DNA from: Tetrahymena elliotti 4EA
Lineage: Eukaryota; Ciliophora; Oligohymenophorea; Hymenostomatida; Tetrahymenidae
Direction: 5' to 3'
Assembly (NCBI GenBank): GCA_000231825.2
Contig: JH720293.1
Location: 1,302,001-1,366,000 of the forward strand
DNA: 64,000 bases
Within the stretch, counting starts at the first letter, position 1. The number at the start of each line of letters is the position of its first letter. This document shows, piece after piece, positions 13,258 to 25,260 of the stretch. Below the pieces are notes generated by a model. That model did not search any database. It worked only from the letters and a program-made list of their open reading frames with translations, and was not told the origin of the DNA. A program made the translations under genes and the position numbers.

Positions 13258-14467
13258 AAATCTTGAAAATGGTAATCTGATTAAAGCTATTTAAATGATG
13301 TGCAGATAAAAAATGTAGAGCCAAGATAATTTATTGAGTAACTTTGTTACTTTAAACATCAAAAATCGCAATATATAAGCAATTTAATTAATTAATTAAA
13401 TTAAAAATATTTATTAATCCCCTTAAGAAATATGTAAAATAAATATATTAAAGTGTAATTTACTATTTTTATTTTTTTTAAATTTGTATTTTCATTAAAA
13501 CTAATCATAAAAAATTCTGAAGGTGGATTCATAAAATTTCTGAACTAACTCTAACGACTAATTTTAAAGTTAATTATTTATTGTCTCTGTAAGAAAAATA
13601 ATTGTATTAATTTGATCTCATTCTAAAAATTAAATAAATTTATAACGTTTTCAAATTCAGTATTATTATAATTAAGTGTAAACTTACTTTGTAAATTTAT
13701 TATTAAAATTTGTAAAGTTACGAAGAAATTACTTTCCATCCTAAATAATGAAATTATTTAATTATTAAACATTTTTTTTAAATAATTTACTTTACTGAGA
13801 ATAAAGTTAGTTTAGAATGCTTTACTTTTTAGTTACTTTAACTTAAGATACGTTTATTTTACTTTAGTATTTTTAAAATAATGAAACTTCAGTTGATATT
13901 AAAAATGTATCTTTAATCATTTTTGCTTTATATTAAATTAGAATTTAATCAAAATAATAAAAGAAATATTGAATTTTATCTATATTATCAATCTATAAAA
14001 TTATGTGTAAGATACTTATTTGATAGTATTAGATAGAGAGAAAATTAGATTAATTAGAGTTTATGAAAAGAATAAGATTGTAATTTTATTTGATTTTGTG
14101 GTGTTAAGTAAAGTTAGACAACTAAAACTCATTAAATAATTAAATATTGTAAATTTTATACAAGTATTTGTCATTTCTTTTTTTTAATGTCATACTAATT
14201 TCAAAATTTAAAAATAAAATAGATACTTTTTAATGAGTAAAAAGAAGTAATTTGCTGATTAGATAGATAGATCATCAGATATATGACATACTTAAATCAT
14301 TAGTATTTACATTTTTGGAATGGATATCAATTAAAATAATCAAAAAGTTGATACTAAATTTTGAAAAAATAAGAGCAAAAAAAATACAAATAATTAAGAT
14401 TAAGTAAAAGTAAATTAATTTTTGATAGATAGATAGATAAAAAGATATTTAACATTAGCTCATTAAA
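13258..14467. other. Intergenic region with GATA simple repeats
   Basis: This 1.2 kb AT-rich gap lies between two genes on the same strand. It has short (GATA) runs at 14261-14271 and 14424-14439 and a TTAA-rich palindromic stretch near 13382-13400. No coding frame was found. The GATA runs sit just upstream of the next gene's start, in likely promoter or 5' UTR sequence. Confidence 0.5.
14424..14439. repeat. (GATA)4 microsatellite
   Basis: Four GATA units lie about 30 bp upstream of the COPI-associated gene's ATG. A shorter related run is at 14261-14271. Confidence 0.8.
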
Positions 14468-15014
14468 ATGGGAGATGATAAGAGAGGGTCCAGCTTGAAA
14501 TAAACATTAAAAATTTTTAATATCATAGTTTCTATAATATTAGTAATATTTGGTGTATTTAGATACTTTCATCTTACTGTAGATTTTGAGTAGCCTTGGG
14601 TAGTTTTCTAGCCTGCCTACATGATTTTTTTTGGAATAATATTACTTCTCTCTGAATTAAAAGTTTAATATGTTATAGATAATCTTAAATTCTTATCTAA
14701 TTACATTGGCAGAGGTATTTTTATCATTTATCTTTCAACAATGGTAACTGGTAATTTAAGCGGAGGTGATCTCATGAAGTATGTATCTATTATTATTGCT
14801 ATCTTCTTATTAGTAACCGGTATTCTCTACATTTTCATATAATGTTGCTGTAAAGATAAAGTTGAAGAAGGGGAAGAAGAAAAGAAGCTTATTGATGATA
14901 CAGAAAGAGGTCGTTCATCATCTAAAGTAATTTGTATTAAAATTATAGCAATAAACAAATTAAAAAATTTTTTTAAACAAAAATAAATAGGACTTGAAAT
15001 ATAGCATACATTGA
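14468..15014 (+). CDS. COPI-associated (TVP15-like) four-helix membrane protein
   Basis: Exons 14468-14926 and 14991-15014 (intron 64 nt) encode 160 aa. Four hydrophobic helices are visible. The first is IFNIIVSIILVIFGVFRYF, and the second is MIFFGIILLLSELK with the charged E-L after it. The third contains the diagnostic YIGRGIFIIYLSTM, and the last is YVSIIIAIFLLVTGILYIF. The order, the short length and the hGRGhFhhhhG-like motif match the COPI-associated family, which includes yeast TVP15 and acts in late-Golgi/endosome membranes. A Cys-rich CCCK and an acidic tail follow the last helix. Splicing is needed to end cleanly: readthrough of the intron would add an implausible AT-rich extension. 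The family assignment is from memory of motif and topology. Precise function is poorly known even in yeast. Confidence 0.78.
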
Positions 15015-15484
15015 TTGAATAAGTTTATTAATATCTAGAGTCTTTTGATCAAATTTTTTGACTATTCAAAAATAGCGAAAAAAACTATATAATATAAATT
15101 AAAAGAAAAACATTTATTTATTTTTAAAAAAGTTAAAAAAATAATTTTAAATTTCCTTGTTTGTTTTGAAAAAAAATATTTTATTTGTTTATTTTGAGTT
15201 ATTATTTTCAATTTAAATCTAATTTTTTAAATACTAAAAATCAATTTTTGTTTTATGATATGTTTATCAATCATTTTTAATTATTTAGTAGCAATGAATC
15301 ATTTTAAAATTAAAACAAAATATTAAGTAAGATATTTATTAATTTTGCTTTAAAATTGATAATTCTTCTTAATCAATTGTTAATTAGTGTTATCTATTAA
15401 TTTTATTAAAAAAATTAATTAATTTTGTATCCAAGAGTAAAATTACTGTGAAAAATAAAATAAATTATAATATAAAATATAAGC
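15015..15484. other. Short intergenic region
   Basis: These 470 bp of homopolymer-rich AT sequence separate the COPI-associated gene from UTP15 on the same strand. I see nothing in it beyond presumed 3' UTR and promoter. Confidence 0.5.
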
Positions 15485-17700
15485 ATGTCATCATCTAATT
15501 ATAAGCCTTTACAAGTCAAAAAGTGATACATTTTACATCAGCATTCATTTATTAAATGGAAAATATTTTTATTTACTAGGTTTGCTAAGAAAGCTATTAG
15601 CGATACACCCGAAAACAAATACTGGAAGAAATTTAAGGTGATTAATCATTATATGTTATCACTTATTATTTAATTATTACTATGCGTGAAATTAGAATAT
15701 AGTTTTAAAGCATTTTATTTGTATATTTAAAAATAGTCTGAAAGTTCAAAGACTTATGTTAATGCTATTAGCAAAGTTTATTCTGGTGCAAACGATTCAG
15801 ATTTAATAGCCTTTACTGAAGGAAGAATTGTAAGATTTTATTTCTACAATAATTATTTCACCAAAGTAGTATGCAGAAAACTAATCTTCTACTTTAATAA
15901 AAATTATAGGTCTACGTTTATAATTCAAAGAAGGAAGAGATTAAGTAGTAAATAGAAAGATTTTAGGATAAAGTAACTGGTCTTTGCTTTAGAAAAGAAG
16001 GTATTTGATTATACAGCAATTTATTTTCTTTAGTAGAAGAACATTTAGCAATTTTTAAAAAAACTCATTTCTAATGCAAATTTAATTATGTAGGAAAAAT
16101 GATGGCTACAGCTGAAGCAAACGGAAAAATTAAAGTAAAAATATATTTCTTCTATTTTTATAAAGCAATTGTTAATTTAGTTTTATATTTGTTAAGATAT
16201 GGGAAGTGTCTAAAAAAACTTTACTTAGAGAATTCAATGCACATAAGAAAGCAGTAACTGCTATGGATTTTATTGGTGGAGAATCATATTTGTATTCAGG
16301 ATCAGATGATTAAGTAAAATAGAAATGAATATTATGAACTTAGCTTATTTATAAACTAAACAAATAGCATATTAAACTTTATGATGTAGCTTCCAGTGAA
16401 GTAGTTAGAACATATGTAAACGCTCACAGTGATTTTGTAAGAAGTATTGTATCTGTACCAAATAGTGACAGAAATGTTATTTCTGGTGGTTATGATGGAT
16501 ATGCAAACTTATTTGATTTTAGAGATAAATCTAAGGTATTTAATTTTCATCTTAATTTTTAAAAATCTAGTTTTTATATTTTAAATAAGAAACCTATTCG
16601 TTAATTCAATCATGGAGTTTCAATTGAGGATACAACAATTATTCCTTCTGGTTTTTCTTTTGCAACTGTTGGTGGAACTTAAGTTACTATTTGGGACTTA
16701 AGAACAGGCAATCCTCTTGATAAATTAAATCATAATTTAAAAACAATAACTTGTGCTAAATATATAAGCAATGGTGATAGATTGATGACTTCTTCAATTG
16801 ATTAAAGCATGAAAATATATAGAACAGATACATACTAAATTACTCATTAATTTAAATTCCCTTCTGCTATTCTAAGTTTTGATATGACACAAAGCACTAA
16901 GTGTTTTGCTGTTGGTATGGCGTAAGAAATTTATTTTTGTTATCTTATATTAATAAATAACTATCATACTTTTAAATAGAGATGGTGTCTTGGATATTAG
17001 AAGTAATTAAAAAAAGCTAGGTGAATAAGTAGATTCTGATAATGAAAAGGAAGATAAGGAAGATATTGGTTTATAAATTCCTGATTTTTTGAAATACAAT
17101 GAATCAGCTCAAAGAAGAGTGCATAATTTTTAATATTTTAATAGAGGTATATATGATAAACCAGCTTAATATGATGTTAAATATGAGGAAAAGAAAATTA
17201 AAAAAATAAGCAAGTATGACAAGCTTCTTAAAAAATTCCAATATAAAACTGCTATGATGCATGCTTTAGAACATCGTTAAAATGATGTTGTTATTGGATT
17301 ATATGAAGAATTAATCTAAAGAGGAGAAATTATTAATGCCTTTAAAAATTTAGATGATGTAATTTTTTCTTTAATTGTTGAATCCTATTTCTCATTTATT
17401 TTTAAATAATAGTCTTAACTTAGTATAGTATTTGAATTTATTGCCAAGAAAATCGCAAATCCTAAATTTTAAGATATCGCAATTCATATGTTGAATCTTA
17501 TGTTTGGTAAAATAAATAGTTTTTTTCCTTTATATTTTTTCTAATATATTTTTATTTAAACAGAATAATATACTTATGAAAGTGGTAAATACTTGGAAAG
17601 TATGATTGATATACTTGACGAAGAAATTTTAACTGAAAAATTGTTATTATCATTAAATGGATAAATAGATACAATTGTTAATACAAGTATAGTAGAGTGA
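15485..17700 (+). CDS. UTP15: UTP15, WD40 protein of the small-subunit processome (t-UTP/UtpA)
   Basis: UTP15 belongs to the t-UTP/UtpA complex that binds nascent pre-rRNA in the nucleolus. About eleven exons join in one frame. The first introns are 15523-15579, 15638-15736 and 15830-15909. The N-terminal WD40 propeller contains AEANGKIKIWEVSKKTLLRE, YSGSDDQ...IKLYDV, ISGGYDGYANLFDFRD and ATVGGTQVTIWDLRTG. The C-terminal UTP15 domain is recognised by the stretch KISKYDKLLKKFQYKTAMMH, followed by VVIGLYEELIQRGEIINAF. Total length (about 530 aa) fits the family. The TGA at 17698-17700 closes the frame after IVNTSIVE. The start is the first ATG, giving MSSSNYKPLQVKKF, which resembles the short N-terminal lead in other UTP15 proteins. 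All introns have GT...AG borders and restore frame. Confidence 0.93.
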
Positions 17701-18363
17701 TTGTAAAACTAATTTAGTTGTGCAAAATAAATTCTAAAAAAGAAATTTAATTAAAATTATTTGCATTTTAATTTATATTTTAAATTCATTAATTATTGTA
17801 AATATTTTAGATATCAATAATTCTCTATTCTAAATAAAAAAAATAAATCAATTTGTGCGAAGTTCTTTTTTAATTTTACCTTTTAAATTTTAATATCAAT
17901 TTTTTAAAAAATTAAAATTAAATCTATTAATATAAATCAAGTCAAATGATCATAATTAGCTGAGCAAAAAAAAATAATCTTGAAAGATAAAATATTTTAG
18001 ATCAAAATAATTTCCAATTCTAAATTAAAAATAAATCAATGGCTTAAGTTTAAATTTATTTTTGTGTTATCAAAAAATTAGAAATAAATCTATTATTATA
18101 AATTAAATAAAATAACATTAATGAGCTTAGCAAATAAAACAATAAACTCAAAAGATATAATTGAATTATCATCAATAATTTGAATTATTTACTCTAAAAT
18201 ATTAATTTTATACAATTTAACAAAATAACTAGCTCCCTTTTATCTACTAAACTTGAGTAATGGAAATAAGCAAAATTATTTGAATAACTAAAAAATCATA
18301 TTTTAAGATAAAATTAAAATATTTAAACTAAAGTGTAATTTTTTAACAAAAATTAATTATAAT
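17701..18363. repeat. Diverged tandem repeats in the convergent 3' flank of UTP15 and the PIH1 gene
   Basis: Two clearly related blocks lie at about 17802-17968 and 17992-18134, roughly 190 bp apart. Shared landmarks in order are AATATTTTAGAT, a TTCTAAAT(T/A)AAA...AATAAATCAAT stretch, AAAAAATTA(A/G)AA...AAATCTATTA, and AGCT(G/T)AGCAAA. A more decayed third copy may follow (about 18170-18310, with AAATAAGCAAAATTATTTGAATAAC). There is no coding frame. The two flanking genes point toward each other here. Confidence 0.6.
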
Positions 18364-20687
18364 TCATAGATTTTTAATATATTAAATAATATCTTCGCCA
18401 TCTTCATCACTAGAAGGTTCATTTTAATGTATATTATTACTACCATAGAACTGTTTTGATACTTTTCTATTATAGATTTAGTGTGATTAAGTATTCCAAG
18501 TATTGTTATCAATATTTTATTATTAATTATTGTTTATGTTTAAAGAGTTTTGTTAGTATAGAGTTTATTACAGGGATTGATCTTACTTATTTACATCTTC
18601 ATCTTACTCATCTAGCTTTTCAACTAAAGAGAAATTTATTTTTAATTTGTAATTTCCTGGAAAATTGTTATTTATCTTTCTTCTAACCAAATCTTGCAAT
18701 TTTTATTTCCTCATCTTTTCAGTAAAAACTTCATCTTAATTTAGCTTTAAAAAATTATATTCAAAATAAATCTTTAATTTTATATTAATTGTTTTACCTA
18801 GTTTATTTTGCTTTAATATACTTTATTTAAGCACTAGTATCTTCTTTTATCATAACTCAATTTCTAGTCTTACTTCTTTAATTAAAAGCTACTATTCACA
18901 GGGGAGACACTTTGAAATTTAGTGGAGTTTTATTGCTAGTTTAAGCCTTATGGAGTTATCATATAATTATTAGTAATAGTAGGGTTTTTTAGATAATTTG
19001 ACAAACGTTATTTTATATGCATTCCTGATTATGGAGTAATCTACTTATTTATATAATCATTGTTGATAGAATTTTAGTCTAAAGATAAATTCTTTCTTGC
19101 TTGAGATTAAGTAAAAGATTCCTTTAATAAAAATATTTCGATTAATTGATTAAAACTTAAATTAAATAATTACCTAAATGATTGATCTTGTGTAAGGATC
19201 AGCAATATAAAAGTCTCTTTATATCTTGATTTCTGACAATAAATTACTATTGTGAAGAATAGCAGAAGATTCATTTTAATGGTCCTCCATTTTATAGATA
19301 GATTTATTTTAAAAATCAAAATTCTAATATTCTCTATTAATACTAGAGTCTGAAATTATATTATTTTTCATTAATGTTTTAGGCTATTCAAATAATTAGT
19401 TTGTTTATAATAATAAATCTCTTTTTTGATGATTTGAAGTGTGTAACTACCTTAAATTAACAGGATGAGCATTATAGAAAGAATTAGATAAGACGGATTT
19501 ATTATGGGTTTAGGTTCTCTAATTTGTTGAAGCTGTTTATGATCTATTAGAGCCTATCCTATCACCTACTAAATTTAAACTTTTAATTTATTCATTTCTT
19601 TCAACCTGTTTATCAGTATTTTTTTGCTTAAATTGATTTGATTAATTAGTGTTAATAATATGGTTAAATATCGCATTTGATGTTTCCTAAGTATATTTGT
19701 TAAGAAAAATAAAATTAATTAAGTGACATGAATTTTTATTTTTAGAATCTGTTTAATTTAATTATATGTTACAGGTCTATAGGCATCTTTTTGTGGTGTA
19801 TGTTGCTGGTTATTATTAATATTAATACTATTCCGTTAAAGTAATTATGTGGATTTGTTAAGACTTTGTTAAAGTAAATTAAAATATTAAGATTACGAAT
19901 TAACTACATCTTTTTTTTACCAAAATTCCTATTAAGTTTAAAGATATTCATCTTGCATAATTTATTTCAGAAACTCTTTCTCAACTAAAAACTTTTAGTG
20001 GTTTTCTTTTCTTTCTTACCACTTCTTTGATCTATCTCTACAGTTTTTTATGCGATGATCTAGAAATATATTTCTTTACTTCTATTGCTTTACTTACTTT
20101 TCATCTAATTACTTCTATACCCCTTATTAATATTGCATTTGTTTCTTTTTCATGTTTTCTATATTCATTTTAGATTAAATCACCTTAACCATCTTGGCAT
20201 CTACTTTACTAATATTATCTATTTTATAAACAATTTAAACCCTAAATATCAAATTTATTCTGATTACCTGTAACTCCATAATTTATTTTTTTGTTGAGAT
20301 CGTCTGGATCTAAATTCTCATCAGCAATAACAGGAAATACTATTAATTACCAATTTTCAAAGATTTAATATGTTGGCATATGTTGATATAAATTTTACCA
20401 CTATTTTCTAATATATTGTTAGTTATGCATATCATTTTACTGGGAGGTAAAAGTGAAGACTAGAGTTTTCTTTGCTTATTCTTGGATAAATTATTATCTC
20501 CTCCAATCACTTTAATTGTAATATTCTAGCTATTTTGCTCTTAAATATTATTAAATTAGCTATTTTCTTGGCTGTCTTCTTCATTTTATTTATCTGCTCT
20601 TTCTAAAATTTATGAATAAGTATAAATTCTTGCACTATCTATTTACAAAGTGCTTTCTTATTCTTAAATATTATCTTCGTAATTCAT
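18364..20687 (-). CDS. PIH1-domain protein with Q/N-rich C-terminus (apparent frame break)
   Basis: PIH1-domain proteins act with HSP90/R2TP, notably in cytoplasmic assembly of axonemal dyneins. On the minus strand the Met at 20687 opens a Glu/Gln-rich lead, then SSLLPPSKMICITNN and GKIYINICQHIK, which matches the PIH1 core strand K-V-F-I-N-I-C. The next recognisable stretch, FPVIADENLDPDDLNKK, is in another frame, so coding shifts near 20331-20342. After it comes a Gln-rich helical region, then a low-complexity Asn/Gln/Ser tail ending SSDEDGEDIIQYIKNL and TGA at 18364-18366. Several further introns are needed (near 20150, 19900-19800, 19750, 19130-19180 and 18770-18800) and their exact borders are uncertain. 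Either a 59-nt intron or a one-base deletion explains the shift. The PIH1 call rests on the core motif and downstream acidic stretch. Confidence 0.6.
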
Positions 20688-21622
20688 TTTAAAAATAGTT
20701 TTGAGCTATTTTAATTAATTAGCTTAATAAGTTAAAATAGAAAAGTGTAAATATCAAAATAAACTAACTAGCAGATTTATTCTCATAAATTTCATAACAA
20801 AAATTTATTCTACATCAAAATTTATTTTTTTTTTCACAATATTTTAAGTATTAAGCTTTTTGAAAAAAGTGTAGTAAAATATTTTTAAATTTAATAAAGT
20901 AAAATTCATCTAAAACTTTTTTTGTTTATAAAAGAATTGATACATTTTGTACAAATTTAATGGTTCAAAACAAAAATTAATAAGATTAAAATTAAGAAAA
21001 AGTATTGATTTTTGTTTATGTTATGTTATGAAATTATATTCTAGCATATAAAATTTAATTCTTATTCTTCAAGATTTTAAAATAAATTTAGTTAAAAAAA
21101 AAAATTTAAAAGCCAATCAACAAAATCAAATCAGGACTTTTAAAAAAAATTTAAAATAATTTTTTTTGTTGTTGTGAATATGAATCTAATTTATTTTTGA
21201 GTTTAATTTTGAAATTTAATAGGATTTGTAACATAAGTTAAAAAAGTTTCTAATACTTTTAGATTGAACAGAGCTACCAATATTCAAAGTTGAGAGTTCA
21301 GAAATATATATCTTCCCATTATTATAAAAAAAACAAAATTCTAAGAAATCTTGTAAATTATTGATATAATTTAGAGCTTTATTTAGGGGTAATTACAAAA
21401 AATCTATTTTTAATTTTTTAAAGATTTCTCAACAAATAAATTATTAATGTTTTTACCCTACAGTTTTATAATCCAGTTAAAATTAATAAAAATTTATTTA
21501 ATTCAGTGATTAAAATAATAATTGAATGAAAGTAGTAACATTAAGGAGAATAATTATAAATGAAATAATTACATTGCATAATAGTAAAAATAAATAAATT
21601 TTTGTAAACCAGAATAATTTTT
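20688..21622. other. Intergenic region between PIH1 gene and glycerol-3-phosphate dehydrogenase
   Basis: This stretch is 0.9 kb of very AT-rich sequence with A and T homopolymers, for example 20821-20832 and 21094-21106. It lies upstream of the PIH1 gene and downstream of the dehydrogenase, both on the minus strand. No gene or structured element was recognised. Confidence 0.5.
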
Positions 21623-22977
21623 TCAATATTATTGCTTCCATTATTATTTAGCAGCATTATGTTAGAATTCAGTACCTAAATTAACAGTCATAAGTCTTTT
21701 GACTGCAGCTTATAAGGAGATTTATCCATGAAGTAAATCATAAATAGTGAAAGTAATTGGCATATCTAAGTCATTCTTTTTAGCATATCTATAAACTACT
21801 TCTAAGGTTGGGATACCTTCAACGACACCAGTACTGCTTTTAACTATGTCTTCTAAGGATTCACCTTTACCAAGTCTAAAACCACATGTTCTATTTCTTG
21901 ACAAGCTACCAAAACTTGTTAACATCAAATCACCAATACCAGCAAGACCAAAGAAAGTTTCATCTCTAGCTCCATAAGTTTCTATTGATAAATTAAGAAT
22001 AAATAAGGATAAAATTGATAAATATTTTCAATTTATAAAAGTAATTTTTGAATAAAATTCTAATTTTTATTTTGAATAGTAACAATTTATGATCTGATTC
22101 TAGAGTTTTTCTAATTAATTTATCAAAATCATCAAATTTATTTTGATTAAATAAATTTATTATTTTTTATTGGATTTGCTTGCTTGGTTGATTGATTGAT
22201 TAATATATTATTTTAACTTTTATCTTTTTTAATAAATCCCTAATCTAAATTATAAAATGTTTGAAAAATAAATTTAAGTTTAAATTTACTTGCAAACTTT
22301 TGAATTTCAGTTGTACCTCTGACTATGAAAGCAGTGGTGGTATTAATACCAAAGTCACTGCCTTCAATAAAACCTGCACCAATTGCAAATACGTTTTTAA
22401 GAGCACCAGCTATTTCGACACCAATAACGTCATCATTTGTATAAACCTTAAAAGCCCCATGAGAAAGAGAGTCTTAAACAATTTAAGCATTCTTTAAATC
22501 ATTAGAAGCAACAACAACTAATGTAGGTTAATTTGCAAGGATTTCCTTAGCAAAACTTGGGCCTGAAAGGACACAATACTTAAGTTTTCCTTCAAACATT
22601 TCATTAACTGCTTCAGAGATGAATTTTTCAGATTCAACAAGCATACCTTTTGAGCAAGAAACAAAAGGTGTTTCTAAGTTTATATGTTCTTTGTTTTCTC
22701 TTAAGACTACCATTGTTTATTGAGTAGGAATACATGATAATATAAAGGAAGCATCTTAAACAACATCCTTAAAACTAGAAGAAGCAGTGATATTTCCATT
22801 TAACTCAATTTCTGAGAAGAATTTAGGATTACGTTTTTTATCATTGATATGTTGTGCAACTTCGGGGTCTCTTGCATAAATCATAACCTTGTTGTAGGGA
22901 TTAAAAGATGCTGCATGGGCAAGAGCAGTACCAAAAGCACCATTACCTAAGATAGCTACTTTAGTGAATCTTTTCAT
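21623..22977 (-). CDS. NAD(P)-dependent glycerol-3-phosphate dehydrogenase
   Basis: The enzyme interconverts dihydroxyacetone phosphate and sn-glycerol-3-phosphate, linking glycolysis to glycerolipid synthesis. Exon 1 (22290-22977) and exon 2 (21623-21981) flank a 308-nt intron and give 348 aa, the normal family length. The NAD-binding Rossmann motif VAILGNGAFGTALA is at residues 6-19. It is followed by VSCSKGM, VLSGPSFAKEI, the catalytic-lysine stretch EIAGALKNVFAIGAG and, across the splice, FFGLAGIGDLMLTSFG with SRNRTCGFRLG. The form is of the bacterial GpsA / eukaryotic soluble type. The sequence begins almost directly at the Rossmann fold with no clear targeting peptide, suggesting a cytosolic enzyme. 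An in-frame Met at 23013 would add 12 residues (MLTLNLSSKLIE). I prefer 22977 because MKRFTKVAILG matches the usual start. Readthrough of TAA codons gives a Gln-rich end. Confidence 0.95.
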
Positions 22978-25260
22978 TTCTATTAATTTTGATGATAAAT
23001 TTAATGTTAACAACCCTAAACAGTAGAAGTAAATATACTTGTTTTAAAATGAGCTTGCTTGCTAAATGTATTTTGAATTAGTGTATTTATTTTATAAAAT
23101 ATTGTTTATAGATATTATTGCTTTTAAGCCATTCGGAGTATTAAAATAAACTAGCTGTGTATACAATATTAGTAATATAAAAATCATCACTAGATATATT
23201 ATGCCCTAATAATATAATTCAGATTAAAATTTCGTACTATTAATAATACATCACTTTATTTCATTATTACATCAATTATATATTCTTACTGCTTGTGTAA
23301 TTCTGAAAAATTTATAATCAGTTGAAGTTAAATTTATTATTTTTTTTGAATGACGACGATTACATTTGTTCTAATAACTATTATTATACTCGTAATCTAT
23401 CTTAACAAATTATAATATAATTACTATTATTTTTAATTCTGTATTTATTAGAAATATAAAAATAAAATGGAAAATAAATTGTAATAGATGAATTCTCATT
23501 TTTGGCATTAAAAAAAATATTAAAATGAGGTAGGAACTTAAGCAAATTTATATTTGGTATTGTGCTATATTTATGATTAATTGAGTATTTTAAAAGCTGT
23601 TTGATGCGTAACATTTTAATTAAAGTATCTTTCTATTGTTAATTACTCATATTATGATATTATGATTAGGTAAATCTGTAAATTTAATTACATACAAAAT
23701 TCAATCTAAATTTCCTACACGTTCAACTTAAATTTCTAAATTGAGATACTTTCTGTCATGAAATTAACTAATTTACAATTAATTGCAAAATATTCAATCA
23801 CCACAAAAATTTAAGCCTACCTAAAATAATTAATTAAATTGTTATAGATTCATTTGTAATATTTTAACTATACATACCATTTGTCATACAGCTCATGCGT
23901 ATTTTTTTTATCATCATCGTCTTATTTTTTTACTACATTATTATTACAATATTATCAAAATATCTAAACCTATTCTAAATTCGTACTTTCAGCCATTTAT
24001 TTTATCTTGAATTGATAATTTGCTTCACAAAATTTTAAATTGCTAAAATTTTTATATCCTTTATGCAAAACTTATTTTAAAAGATATACTATAAATTAAA
24101 TTTTTTAAATATCAAGAATAGGTATTTTAACATAACATTTATAAAAAGTATAAAATAAAAGATGAAATCATATTTTTAGATATAAAGATTGACAGTTATT
24201 GTGGTCACAATAGACCTTAATGATATTATAATTGACGGTATTAATTATTTAAGGTTAATTGTATTTCAATCAAGTAGATTATAAAATTTAGATTTGTATT
24301 TTTTTATTAAGTAAGCTCTTACATGCTTTTAAAAAAATGAAATTAATGTAAAACTTTATAATTTAAATGCAAAAATAAAGTAAATATGGAGTATCTTCCT
24401 TAAACTAAAAAAGTTATTTTAAGTGGTGTTAAAAATAGATTAAAAAATACTTTCAAAGTAACAAAAAATAATAACCTTTAAATAAAATTGAATTAAATTG
24501 ATTTGTGGTATAGACAAAAATCAAATACGAATAAATAAAAAAGCATTAAAAGCCAATACTTGAAAATCAATAGAGAAAATTAATTAATCTTTTAAAAACT
24601 AAAGGTCTATTCTATTTTACATTTTGAATATTTGATTCCTATTTTTTTAAATCTTATTTGTCAGTATTAGATTTTTATTTTTATAATTATAAACTCAATA
24701 ATAAATTTTATGATAATTTTATTGAAAAAAGTATTTTTAACTGAAGGAAAACTTGATTTCATTCAAAATCACTAATATTTAATGTTTAATTAAAAGTTAA
24801 TTGAAAATTATTAATTTCAATTTTTATTGATAAAGTTAAATACTGATAAGTAATATAAAAATTAAAAGGTGAGATTAGAAAAACAGTGATATCAATAAAG
24901 TAATTTAAGAATTTCTATTATATTTTATTTATGATATTTAAATTACTTTATTTGTAAACTTTTCAGGTCTGTATAATTATTTAAATAAGAAAAAAAATCT
25001 ATTGAAATTAAATGAGTTATGAATATTTTGATTGATTAATTCATAAAGATGTTTTCATTTTTTTAATTTAAATCTAAATTAGTTAAAGATAGTTAGTTTA
25101 TAAGTTAGTTATTTATTTAGTTATTTATGTGTTCTTTCATATTTGAACTAGAAGCTATATTATTAAATAATCTTTTTTTATTTTTTTTAATTAAAATTTA
25201 TGTGTGTGAGAAAGTTCATTTTTTTATTGAAGCAAATAATAAAAATAAGCAAGTCATTGT
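22978..25260. other. Gene-poor AT-rich intergenic region
   Basis: This is 2.3 kb upstream of the glycerol-3-phosphate dehydrogenase and downstream of the STE24 gene. Open frames exist only because TGA is rare in AT-rich DNA. One example is a 70-codon frame at 23402-23614 on the minus strand, rich in Ile, Asn and Tyr with no domain. A short inverted repeat lies at 24197-24212. No RNA gene was recognised. Confidence 0.5.
24197..24212. repeat. 7-bp inverted repeat (TATTGTG-GT-CACAATA)
   Basis: This is a perfect dyad with a 2-nt centre, unusually GC-containing for this intergenic stretch, about 1.2 kb upstream of the dehydrogenase start. It could be a dimeric protein-binding site, but no second copy was noticed. 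Confidence 0.5.

Noticed and set aside
13139..13324. Open frame on the minus strand under the end of the two-TM gene
   Set aside because: It is antisense to a well-supported exon (FLDEQFMLYYSEKLQ) and has no motif.
23402..23614. 70-codon minus-strand open frame
   Set aside because: The composition is Ile/Asn/Tyr/Phe with no motif. It is expected by chance when only TGA stops translation in AT-rich DNA.
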